In this document: positions 57,467 through 64,000 of the stretch, one piece after another
Numbering within the stretch: position 1 is the stretch's first letter
How the letters are laid out: each line of letters starts with the position of its first letter
DNA from: Bog-473 sp963725895
GTDB taxonomy: Bacteria; Actinomycetota; Acidimicrobiia; Acidimicrobiales; RAAP-2
Length of the DNA stretch: 64,000 nt
NCBI GenBank assembly: GCA_963725895.1
Contig: CAVSAJ010000001.1
Location: forward strand, 2,604,001 to 2,668,000
Direction of reading: 5' to 3'
Position numbers and translations under genes: made by a program
The notes under the pieces: model-generated
The model's input: the letters and a program-made list of their open reading frames with translations, nothing else
Databases searched by the model: none
What the model was told of the DNA's origin: nothing

Positions 57467-57817
57467 TCAAGACTCGTGAGAGTCACGCGGTTCCTTTTGC
57501 GTGTTACCCGTTCGGATCAGGCGGAACGTACCCCGCGCGAGCCCCTGCGCGATGTATAGCGCCGTAAGGGAGAATATGGCACCACCGACCCATCCGGCAG
57601 GTCCCGGGTGCCCTGACACTGAGGTGTAAGCCAACCAGACGCAGATGGCACAGATGGCCGTCAGAAAGAAAAAACCACCCCGCGCCGACCGCCAACTTCC
57701 GAAACCAGGTTGGTTCCGGAGTTCTTGAAGCTCAGAACGCTGTGCCGCCTTGCGTTCAGCGATCTCTTGAGCATCCCGTTCTTCCGGAGTTAATTCATCG
57801 CCCCACGCGTCCACCAC
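57467..57817 (-). CDS. Small two-TM membrane protein with a charged N terminus
   Basis: The 116-residue protein has an acidic coiled-coil-like N terminus (LTPEERDAQEIAERKAAQRS), then two membrane segments (GGFFFLTAICAICVWLAYTS and GWVGGAIFSLTALYIAQGL) and a polar tail. It has no recognised family. The Lys/Glu use and a fair ribosome-binding region support a real gene. Confidence 0.6.
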   Translation of the reverse strand: MVDAWGDELTPEERDAQEIAERKAAQRSELQELRNQPGFGSWRSARGGFFFLTAICAICVWLAYTSVSGHPGPAGWVGGAIFSLTALYIAQGLARGTFRLIRTGNTQKEPRDSHES

Positions 57818-58138
57818 GACCCAGAATTTACGATGCCGAAAGCGGGATCGCTTAACTTCGGCTGACCGCTCCTGCTGCTATCTCCCTATCCCACCGATCC
57901 GGCGATAGGTGACACCCTGAATCGCAACGTTGCTCGCGCGTTTTGGGGCGCCCAATGGACGGCAGGGTCGGTCGGGCTGGCGCATCGCCAGTCCGCTCGG
58001 ACGGACGACCTGACGGAACCCAATCCAACCGCTCGCGCACACCAAGCAAAACGCTGATTTGGCCCCATGAAGGTGCGAATTATCTCGACCCATTTGGACA
58101 GTGCCGACCGCTGATGCCCGCGACGGTCGCCGCGGGAA
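57818..58138. other. 321-bp intergenic region
   Basis: No gene seen. A divergent copy of the dispersed repeat core (ATCCGGCGATAGGTGACACCCTG) lies at about 57897-57919. Confidence 0.4.
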
Positions 58139-58555
58139 TCAGCCCTGGAGCGTGATCACCACGCCGGTGTCCGCATAGGGAAAAGGGCCCTTGCCCAGGT
58201 GTCGCACACTGTCCACCAGCCGCATGACTGGCACCATTACGCCGTACTTGGCCTTCATCTTGGACGTGATCGCATCGAAGTCCGGACCGGAGGTCACCAG
58301 CTCAATGGTGCCAGTCGCCGGCGTGGTGTCCGCCTTCACCCGGCCTCGGACGTCGCTCGGCTGCAGTGTGAGGCTCGGGTTGTTCCGTAGCCGCTTCGCC
58401 TTGCCGGAGGCCGAGGAGGTCAAGAGGCCGACCCGGCCGCCGTCGAGCGGGACGATCCAGGTCGCCGTCGGGACCGCGACGCCGGTCTTGCGGAATGTGG
58501 CCACGGACACGTACTTCTCCTGCGAGATCGTCTGTTCGGCGTTGCTGGCTGTCAT
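58139..58555 (-). CDS. PPOX-class F420-dependent oxidoreductase-like protein
   Basis: The 138-residue split-barrel protein (ISQEKYVSVATFRKTGVAV, then TWIVPLDGGRVGLLTSSASG, KAKRLRNNPSLTLQPSDVRG) matches the pyridoxamine-phosphate-oxidase fold with features of the F420-dependent group. A GGAGAGGAGAAG ribosome-binding site precedes the ATG. It follows the sigma gene by 101 bases in the same direction. Confidence 0.8.
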   Translation of the reverse strand: MTASNAEQTISQEKYVSVATFRKTGVAVPTATWIVPLDGGRVGLLTSSASGKAKRLRNNPSLTLQPSDVRGRVKADTTPATGTIELVTSGPDFDAITSKMKAKYGVMVPVMRLVDSVRHLGKGPFPYADTGVVITLQG

Positions 58556-58656
58556 CTGCTTCTCCTCTCCAATGTGATCTCCGAGATCGGGGATCTGCGG
58601 TTGGTAAGAGGACGAACGGCGAAACCCGCAGAGGACACCTGCGGCCCTCGAATCCG

Positions 58657-59919
58657 TCAAGCGGGCTCGGGCCTCACATCGAGGAGACGGGACACGAGCA
58701 ACCGCCGTTCTCCTTCGGTGGGCGCCAGCGAGGCGGCGGTCTCCAGCTCGTCGGCCGCCTCTGCCGCCCGGCCAAGCCGTCGCAGGTTGTCGGCCAGAGC
58801 GGCGTGCCAGAGATGGGAACGTTCCAGCCCGACGATGGCCTCGAGCGCGGCCAGCCCGTGCTCGGGCCCGTCGCGCTCAGTCACCGCAACGGCGCGGTTG
58901 AGCGCCACGGCCGGGTTGGCTCCTTCCGACCCGAGTAGGTCGTACAGCCCGATGATCCTGTCCCAGTCGGTCTCGGACCAGCTCGCAGCGGTGGAGTGTG
59001 CCGCGGCCAAGTGCGCCTGAAGTTGGTAGAGCCCCGCCGTACCGCCCGACAAGATGACAGCCCGAGACAGCCACCGCGATCCCTCCGCAATCGCCTCCCG
59101 GTTCCATCGACCGCGGTCCTGGTCGGCGAGGGTCACGACGTGGCCCTGGGCGTCGCTTCGCGCCGGAGTGCGAGCCGAGGTGAACAACAACAGAGCCAAC
59201 AAAGACAGCACCTCGGGCTCGTCGGGCATCAACTCGACCAACAAGCGGGCCAGACGGACGGCCTCGGCCTCCAAGTCCACCCGGGCGACCGCGTTCCCGC
59301 CGGTCGGGGCGTGGGCCTCGGTGGCGATCAGGTAGACCACGGCCAGCACGGCGGCCAGACGATCACGGAGCTCCACATCGGAAGGAATTGCATAAGGGAT
59401 GTGGGCGGTGGTGATCTTGGACCTCGCCCGTACCAGGCGCTTGGCCATGGTGGCCTCGGGCACCAAGAAGGCTCGGGCGATGGCGTCCACTTCGAGGCGA
59501 GCCAGCGTGCGCAAGGCCAAGGCCACCTGGGCCTCTCGGCCGAGAGCGGGGTGACAACAGGTGAAGATCAAGCGCAACATGTCGTCCCGCAACTGGCTCT
59601 CAGTCTCCATCGCGTCGATCACCTCCTCCGTCTCGTCCTTCGCACGCTCGGTTCCCCACCGAAACGCCACCGTCTCCTTGTCGGTTCTGGCCGACTCGCG
59701 CCGCAGGAAATCGAGCGCCTTGCGCCGAGCCACCACGGTCAGCCACGCCCGGGGGTTGTCCGGGATCCCCGAGCGTGGCCAGGTGTCCAAGGCGGCGATC
59801 GTGGCCTCGGAGAGGGCGTCCTCAGCCACCGGCAAGTCGCCGAGCTGACGCACCAAGGTGGCGAGCACCCTCGGGCCTTCCTCCCTCAGCACCTCGACCA
59901 GAGCAGTGCTGGCATCCAT
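58657..59919 (-). CDS. ECF42-type extracytoplasmic-function sigma factor
   Basis: The 420-residue protein has sigma region 2 (AEDALSEATIAALDTWPRSG, DNPRAWLTVVARRKALDFLR), region 4 (LRTLARLEVDAIARAFLVPE, MAKRLVRARSKI), and a long C-terminal TPR-like extension (SLLALLLFTSAR, GLYQLQAHLAAAHSTA, NRAVAVTERDGPEHGLAALE). That extension and the DGPF/YCII gene 13 bases upstream are the hallmarks of ECF42, which has no anti-sigma factor and is thought to be controlled through its own extension. Confidence 0.88.
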   Translation of the reverse strand: MDASTALVEVLREEGPRVLATLVRQLGDLPVAEDALSEATIAALDTWPRSGIPDNPRAWLTVVARRKALDFLRRESARTDKETVAFRWGTERAKDETEEVIDAMETESQLRDDMLRLIFTCCHPALGREAQVALALRTLARLEVDAIARAFLVPEATMAKRLVRARSKITTAHIPYAIPSDVELRDRLAAVLAVVYLIATEAHAPTGGNAVARVDLEAEAVRLARLLVELMPDEPEVLSLLALLLFTSARTPARSDAQGHVVTLADQDRGRWNREAIAEGSRWLSRAVILSGGTAGLYQLQAHLAAAHSTAASWSETDWDRIIGLYDLLGSEGANPAVALNRAVAVTERDGPEHGLAALEAIVGLERSHLWHAALADNLRRLGRAAEAADELETAASLAPTEGERRLLVSRLLDVRPEPA

Positions 59920-59932
59920 GGGGAGATCTCCC

Positions 59933-60292
59933 CTAGGCGTGGTGCGGCGCGACCGGGCGGAGCTCGATCTTGCCCCTCCATGCGGCCGGGATCTGGACCG
60001 CCCAGGCGATCGCCTCGTCGAGATCGGCGGTCTCGAGCACGAAGAAGCCGGCCAGGACTTCCTTGGCCTCGGCGTACGGACCGTCCGTCAGCATCACGTC
60101 ACCTCCCCTGTCGCCCGCGACGGTGATGGTGGTCGACATGGTTGCCGGGTGAAGCGCCTCACCGCCGCGCATGACCCCTGCTTCGGTGGCCCGCCGGGCG
60201 AACTCGGTATATTCGGGGGAGAACTCGGTCTCTGGAGGCTCGTCCCAGTACCGGTCCCGGTCGTAGTAACACAAAGCCACATACAGCGCCAT
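59933..60292 (-). CDS. DGPF/YCII-domain protein, ECF42 partner
   Basis: The 119-residue protein contains DGPYAEAKEVLAGFFVLE, the DGPF motif that names these partners, inside a YCII-like ferredoxin fold (MALYVALCYYDRDRYW at the start). ECF42 factors typically activate the DGPF gene in front of them. It overlaps none of its neighbours and is in the same orientation as the sigma gene. Confidence 0.85.
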   Translation of the reverse strand: MALYVALCYYDRDRYWDEPPETEFSPEYTEFARRATEAGVMRGGEALHPATMSTTITVAGDRGGDVMLTDGPYAEAKEVLAGFFVLETADLDEAIAWAVQIPAAWRGKIELRPVAPHHA

Positions 60293-60430
60293 CGTCAGAA
60301 CTTCCTTCCTCTACGTCGCGGACATCTCACGCCTATTAGACGATCAAGGCGGTGCCCGGAGGACAGTGGCATTTCGCCGAAGCCCACTCGCGACCGTAAT
60401 TCGATCCGGCCAGCCCCGGGGCACGAGTCG

Positions 60431-60844
60431 CTAGTTCGCGGCGCTGTAGTGGTACGCCGCGACGAGCCAGCGGCCGTCGCGCTTGGCCAGCACCCAGGTG
60501 GCCCGGACCATGCCCTCGCTCGGCACGGTGCTCTGTCCGGGAAAAACGATCCCGCCCTCGCTGATCACGATGGCCGTGTCCTCGTTGGGGAACCGGACGT
60601 CTCGGGGTTGGTCGATCACGTGCGATCCCTCGAGCGGGCCCGCGAACGCAGCGGCCATGGTGCTCTGGATCTCTTGTCGGTCCTTCTTGTAGACGCCGGG
60701 TTGGACCACGCTGGCATCATCGAGGTAGTCGGCCACGAACGCCTCGGCGTCGTTCGCCTCCCACGCTTCGTACACGCCCTTCAGGACGTCGAGAACCGCC
60801 TGCCGATCCGAGTCTGACGCCGTTGCCGATGTCTTGTTGGTCAT
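60431..60844 (-). CDS. SnoaL-like/SgcJ-type protein
   Basis: The 137-residue protein begins MTNKTSATASDSDRQAVLDV and shows the SnoaL/NTF2 cone-fold pattern (VYEAWEANDAEAFVADYLDD, VQPGVYKKDRQEI, WVLAKRDGRWLVAAYHYS). A GAGGAG ribosome-binding site lies before the ATG. It is the first gene of the four-gene minus-strand group with DGPF, ECF42 and PPOX genes and is a likely target of the sigma factor. Confidence 0.8.
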   Translation of the reverse strand: MTNKTSATASDSDRQAVLDVLKGVYEAWEANDAEAFVADYLDDASVVQPGVYKKDRQEIQSTMAAAFAGPLEGSHVIDQPRDVRFPNEDTAIVISEGGIVFPGQSTVPSEGMVRATWVLAKRDGRWLVAAYHYSAAN

Positions 60845-61648
60845 CAATCTCCTCGTTTCTGTCTTCGGAGTGGCGACCGCCACTCGTCTGATCAGACGGA
60901 CACGCTCGGTGATAGAGGACACCAGACTCGAAGGAACCGTCGTGGACCTCGACTTCGTGTCCAGGGTCCGTTCGTCTGACGAGCGTCGTCGGCCGGGGGC
61001 GAGTGACGACGCGGAGAGCCATTGCGGTCGTTCGACGGCCTCGCCAAGTGCGTTGTCCGGACATTCCACCCATCGGCCTTCAATCCGACGATTGAGGCGA
61101 CGGCACTCATCGGCAGTATTCGACTCCTTGAGACGTCCCACTTTGACAGTGCAAGTTGCAAGTGGGACATGCCTCCGAGGTGCCGCAGGGTGTCACCCCC
61201 AGCCCGGCGGACGGGGATACCTTCAGTTGGAAGCACTCTCCTTCAACGGAACCTCCCTCCGCCCACACCGGCAGCGGAGCACGGTCTTACCGCTACCGGG
61301 CGTTTGAGGCTCTGACGGCGGGCGCAGGAATGTAGTGAGGAGCGCGATGCGGACATTGGGGTCATGTCCCCCGAAGGCGCAGACGACTCGATTACAGAGG
61401 AACTTACGCTTGACGCGCCGGTACACCCGCCGTACCCGCGAGGACTGAGTGAGTCGTTTCGCTCCTCCCCGCTCCGCCGATGGGTTCACGGCACCATTAT
61501 TCCCGGTATGGCTGTCCCACAGTCCCGGCGACGGAGACACCCTCAGGCAGACTGAGGCACGCGCGCGTTATGGGATACCTGCGGTGGCCAACGGTGCCAT
61601 GATCGCCACGGTGGCCCTGCTCCGGCGATCGTGATCGGGCGTTGCGCT
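60845..61648. other. 800-bp region with two dispersed repeat copies
   Basis: No supported gene. It holds the hairpin-plus-repeat element at 61135-61229 and a second repeat copy at 61519-61546 (GTCCCGGCGACGGAGACACC). Short open frames have no ribosome-binding site or domain. Confidence 0.45.
61135..61229. repeat. Hairpin plus dispersed GC-rich element
   Basis: GTCCCACTT (61135-61143) pairs with AAGTGGGAC (61160-61168) across a 16-base loop. ATGCCTCCGAGGTGCCG follows and leads straight into the GC-rich element (CAGGGTGTCACCCCCAGC, CCGGCGGACGGGGATACC). The same hairpin with the same loop length occurs at 63420-63453. Confidence 0.65.
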
Positions 61649-63202
61649 TTAGAGCGAGGCGGTGCTCGTGATTGTGGCGCCGAGCACGGTCAGCGTGAGG
61701 TGGTCACCGGCATGGAGTCCGCCGTAGCTGGCCAGGGTCGACCCGAAATGGAAGATGATCTTGGTGTTCGAGTATTTGGTGACGAACAAGCCGATGTGAT
61801 TACAGAACTCGGAGTTCCCCGCGTTCCAGCTCCGGGTGACATCGGAGACATACAAGGTGATCGGGTAGTCCGAACCGGCCCCGGCGCCTCCGCACGACGC
61901 AATGGCCGGGCCGAGGTTGGCGACGGTCCCAAAACCCGAACCCTTCACGGTGAGTGTGGGCGCCGAGGCCGTGCCGCCGTAGGTCACCTTCTTGATCAGC
62001 GGATGGGGTTGGAGCGCCCCGGCGTTGCACCATCCATACGTCGGGCTGGGCGCGCCGGTCTGGTCGGAGGCGATGGGGCAGAGCACCCCTGAACCGTTGG
62101 GGATCAGGCCGCTGGCCGGGTTGCCGGGCAACAAGACCATGGTTTGCGTCGGCCCCCCGTTGTCGGCCAAGGGGCCCAACTCGCTGGCCAAGGTGGCCGA
62201 GGTGGCATCACCGGACCCGCCGTTTTGGCACGAAGTATCGGTGCCCACGTTGTAGCCGACGTCGGTCCATGTGCCTGTCCCCTGGTAACAGCCACCGGCG
62301 AAGATATCGGCGGCGGCCACCACGTTCCCGGTGCCGCCGTCGGAGAGGTCGCCGTTGTCGATGGTCCCACCGTCGTCGGTGGCAGTGTTGTTTGTGAAGG
62401 TCGAGTCCGTCACCGTCAGCGTGCCCGAACCGTAGAAGTCACCGTTGTCGATGGCCCCACCGTCGAAGTTGGCGGCAGTGTTGTTCGTGAAGGTCGAGTC
62501 CGTCACCGTCAGGGTGCCCGAACCGTGGTTGTCGCCGTTGTCGATGGCCCCACCGTCGTAGGTGGTGGTGTTGTTCGTGAAGGTCGAGTCCGTCACCGTC
62601 AGCGTGCCCGAACCGCTGTCCGCGTTGTCGATGGCCCCACCGTCGTAGGTGGCGGTGTTGTTTGTGAAGGTCGAGTCCGTCACCGTCAGGGTGCCGCCCG
62701 AGCGGTTGGTGATCCCTCCTCCGAAAGTTGCCTTGCCATCTTGGGTGGTCACGCCGTCGATCACCAGGTGCATGTTGTTCGTCACGGTGAGCACGGTGTG
62801 TGTACCCGCGCCGTCCAAGATCGGGTCGCTGACCCCGGGGGCGGGCTCGATGACCACCGGCAAGGTGGCGGAGGTACCCACAGTGCCGACGGAGAACCCG
62901 CCCGAGTAGTAGGTCGAGGTGGTGCCCTCGACCCCAGGCGTGACCAACGCGACGACATCACCCGGCGCCGTGTCGGCCAACGCCGTCGCCAATGTGCAGG
63001 CATTGGCTACCGACGAACAGTTGGCCGAACCAGCAGCCGCGGCTCCCGCATAGAGGGTCAGCGGTGCCGACCCGGCGGCGGCCTCGACGCCGAACGCGAG
63101 GAGCCCGCCCACCATCACAGAGGCGGCGGCCATCGCCGCCCCCATCCGTCGGAGCCCTCGGTGACCCCTGCCGTCGGATCCTCTCCCTAAGCGCCCGATC
63201 AC
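61649..63202 (-). CDS. Secreted beta-helix repeat surface protein
   Basis: The 517-residue protein starts at GTG 63202 after AGGAGG. It has a signal peptide (MGAAMAAASVMVGGLLAFGV region, cleavage near AAAGSA), then a parallel beta-helix region with four near-identical ~30-residue units (LTVTDSTFTNNTATYDGGAI and variants). These FTNN/GGAI motifs resemble polymorphic-outer-membrane-protein repeats and pectate-lyase-like adhesins. The C-terminal ~120 residues include an IPT/TIG-like strand pattern (APTLTVKGSGFGTVANLG). No sortase motif or C-terminal anchor is seen, so it is probably released or loosely bound. Confidence 0.75.
   Translation of the reverse strand: MIGRLGRGSDGRGHRGLRRMGAAMAAASVMVGGLLAFGVEAAAGSAPLTLYAGAAAAGSANCSSVANACTLATALADTAPGDVVALVTPGVEGTTSTYYSGGFSVGTVGTSATLPVVIEPAPGVSDPILDGAGTHTVLTVTNNMHLVIDGVTTQDGKATFGGGITNRSGGTLTVTDSTFTNNTATYDGGAIDNADSGSGTLTVTDSTFTNNTTTYDGGAIDNGDNHGSGTLTVTDSTFTNNTAANFDGGAIDNGDFYGSGTLTVTDSTFTNNTATDDGGTIDNGDLSDGGTGNVVAAADIFAGGCYQGTGTWTDVGYNVGTDTSCQNGGSGDATSATLASELGPLADNGGPTQTMVLLPGNPASGLIPNGSGVLCPIASDQTGAPSPTYGWCNAGALQPHPLIKKVTYGGTASAPTLTVKGSGFGTVANLGPAIASCGGAGAGSDYPITLYVSDVTRSWNAGNSEFCNHIGLFVTKYSNTKIIFHFGSTLASYGGLHAGDHLTLTVLGATITSTASL
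62340..62700 (-). repeat. Tandem ~90-bp coding repeats in the surface protein
   Basis: Four imperfect copies of an ~87-93-bp unit share GTGAAGGTCGAGTCCGTCAC and TCGATGGCCCCACCGTCG on the plus strand. Differences fall in the spacer between units. The high DNA identity indicates recent duplication. Confidence 0.85.
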
Positions 63203-63419
63203 AGGACCCTCCTCCTGTCGGCCAAGGGTGTGTCCCCGGTGGCGAAGATGGATGGACAACCCCCGTTGACGCCGAACGGTAGTGCCGTCACGGGCCGGTA
63301 GCAATCGAAAGCAAGGTGTCAGAAGTGGTGGTCGATGACGCCCGGAAGGGTCATCGGGGCGACGCACCCCGTGCGCCGGGCCAGAACCGTCGCATTCGGC
63401 GATCTGCGCTCGGAGAGGT

Positions 63420-63475
63420 GTCCCACTTTGACGCCGTCACATCCAAGTGGGACATGCCCCCGGGGTGCCGAACCA
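63420..63475. repeat. Second copy of the GTCCCACTT hairpin
   Basis: GTCCCACTT (63420-63428) pairs with AAGTGGGAC (63445-63453), again with a 16-base loop, followed by ATGCCCCCGGGGTGCCG. The GC-rich element that follows the other copy is missing after CCG. Confidence 0.6.
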
Positions 63476-63633
63476 GGCGTATGCAACTATCGCGAGCGGA
63501 CGCGCTTGAACTGCCCTCACAACGCACAGCGAGGGGTCCTTCCGAAGTTGCGGAAGGCGCCGAGGTTCAAAGTCGGCGCCCTAAATGGTGACACGTGATT
63601 TGAGTAAATGGAATTTAAGCGCAGAGGGCACTT

Positions 63634-63653
63634 TGGCGCGGAAATGGCGCGGA
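63634..63653. repeat. Paired TGGCGCGGA direct repeats inside the right end
   Basis: TGGCGCGGA at 63634-63642 and 63645-63653, 11-bp period, matching the pair at 46674-46693 by the integrase. Placed about 80 bases inside the right attachment site. Confidence 0.5.
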
Positions 63654-63730
63654 ACGCAGGAGAACTGCGGTATTTCGTGGTCTTGAACGGTCAGCTGACG
63701 GGGCCAAATATGGTCATTTACCTGGAGATT

Positions 63731-63774
63731 CTCCGATTCAAATCCCGGCAGCCCGACTCTGAGGCCTGGTCAGG
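63731..63774. repeat. attR candidate, degenerate copy of the tRNA-Pro 3' end
   Basis: Positions match the T arm and 3' end of tRNA-Pro and its flank: GATTCAAATCC, GGCAGCCCGACTC, then CCTGGTCAGG, with mismatches in the T-arm stem and between ACTC and CCTGG. The divergence means either an old integration or a target that already differed. Confidence 0.65.
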
Positions 63775-63968
63775 ACGTTGAGGTACCAGCTCTTTCTGTT
63801 ATCGACGCCACTTCATCGCGCGTTCATCGCGGTTCCAACCGACTCTCACATTGGGAATTGCCGACACGCCAGAAAGGCCCCTTCGCGTCGGCCAGTGGAC
63901 GTCGAATGCGCTTGATGTGCATCCACCGCGCACGCTGGCAGCGCAGGCCAGGACCCTAGACTGCTCCG

Positions 63969-64000
63969 ATGCGCGGCAGGTGCCGTCGGTTGCTTGCCAG
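63969..64000 (+). CDS. Possible gene start cut by the window edge
   Basis: ATG at 63969 follows TAGACT (63957-63962) by six bases, the leaderless layout seen at several genes in this window. Only MRGRCRRLLA is visible, so nothing can be said of function. Confidence 0.3.
   Translation, partial: MRGRCRRLLA

Larger units (their letters stand above)
46592..63774. mobile_element. Integrative element of about 17 kb at tRNA-Pro
   Basis: The element is bounded by the tRNA-Pro 3' end and an imperfect copy of it. At the left are an integrase, an excisionase-like protein and a plasmid-type replication gene (now broken), the core order of actinomycete integrative and conjugative elements. No FtsK/Tra-type DNA translocase or relaxase is visible, so it probably cannot transfer on its own. 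Cargo covers two antitoxin loci, a P450, small membrane and metabolic genes, an ECF42 module and a secreted repeat protein. Confidence 0.65.
63203..63968. other. Right end of the element and junction, no gene seen
   Basis: Contains the second hairpin copy (63420-63453), the right-side paired repeats (63634-63653) and the degenerate tRNA-Pro 3' copy (63731-63774). Sequence after 63775 is presumed chromosomal flank. Confidence 0.45.

Noticed and set aside
53114..61546. Integron cassette array with attC sites
   Set aside because: No IntI gene, genes point both ways, and the repeats lack RYYYAAC/GTTRRRY cores; only a cassette-like pattern can be claimed.
62340..62700. Regular repeats suggestive of a CRISPR array
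   Set aside because: Units are ~90 bp, in frame, vary only slightly, and encode the beta-helix repeats; no short palindromic repeats, spacers or cas genes.
46592..63774. A conjugation module in the element
   Set aside because: No FtsK/TraSA-type translocase, relaxase or type IV secretion gene could be recognised in any frame.

Overview
The window reads as one contig of a high-GC actinomycete, most probably a member of the Acidimicrobiia or a relative. This is inferred from the gene set: a WhiB protein beside two Get3/ArsA-like ATPases, an orphan GlnR-type regulator beside glutamine synthetase, a DevR/DosR-type regulator, an F420-type PPOX protein, an ECF42 sigma module, and many genes whose start codon lies only 6-10 bases after a TANNNT -10 element (leaderless transcription). 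Nothing in the sequence names a species.

Region 1 (1-17.1 kb) looks like a hypoxia/dormancy island. A DosR-like response regulator (1476-2132) sits divergently from a haem-GAF histidine kinase broken by one extra base. Near-palindromic sites of the form GGGACNNNNGTCCC, close to the mycobacterial DosR box, lie at the left edge, before an amino-acid permease that heads a complete arginine deiminase operon (permease-arcA-arcB-arcC), before an uncharacterised two-TM protein, and as an isolated copy near 17.05 kb. An ABC exporter pair, an MgtA-type P-type ATPase and a GGDEF/PAS/HD-GYP c-di-GMP enzyme complete the block. Together they suggest low-oxygen sensing coupled to fermentative ATP production from arginine.

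Region 2 (17.1-46.5 kb) is mostly conserved chromosome: tRNA-Thr, holB-tmk-topA, a K+-independent proton pyrophosphatase, a KimA-like potassium transporter fused to an OB-fold domain and divergent from two TrkA proteins, a HAD hydrolase (frameshifted), a primary-like sigma factor, nadE, glnA-glnR, ridA, a compact molybdenum-hydroxylase-like fusion (frameshifted), an A-type Fe-S carrier, mrp, MBL and Nudix hydrolases, a DUF929 protein, whiB-bagA-bagB, a receiver protein and a CBS/CorC protein.

Region 3 (46.5-63.8 kb) is a roughly 17-kb integrative element in the 3' end of tRNA-Pro(CGG). It starts with a tyrosine integrase whose last residues are read from the antisense strand of the tRNA, an Xis-like protein, and a plasmid-type replication gene split by a decayed, 3'-truncated group II intron. 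The cargo is an orphan Phd antitoxin, a DUF433/DUF5615-type toxin-antitoxin pair, a cytochrome P450, a string of small genes separated by copies of a short dispersed GC-rich repeat, an ECF42-DGPF-SnoaL-PPOX group, and a secreted beta-helix repeat protein. A degenerate copy of the tRNA-Pro 3' end lies near 63.75 kb, and paired 9-bp direct repeats lie just inside both ends.

Four otherwise well-preserved genes each carry what looks like one extra base. This may be assembly error or recent decay and should be settled before any of them is called inactive.
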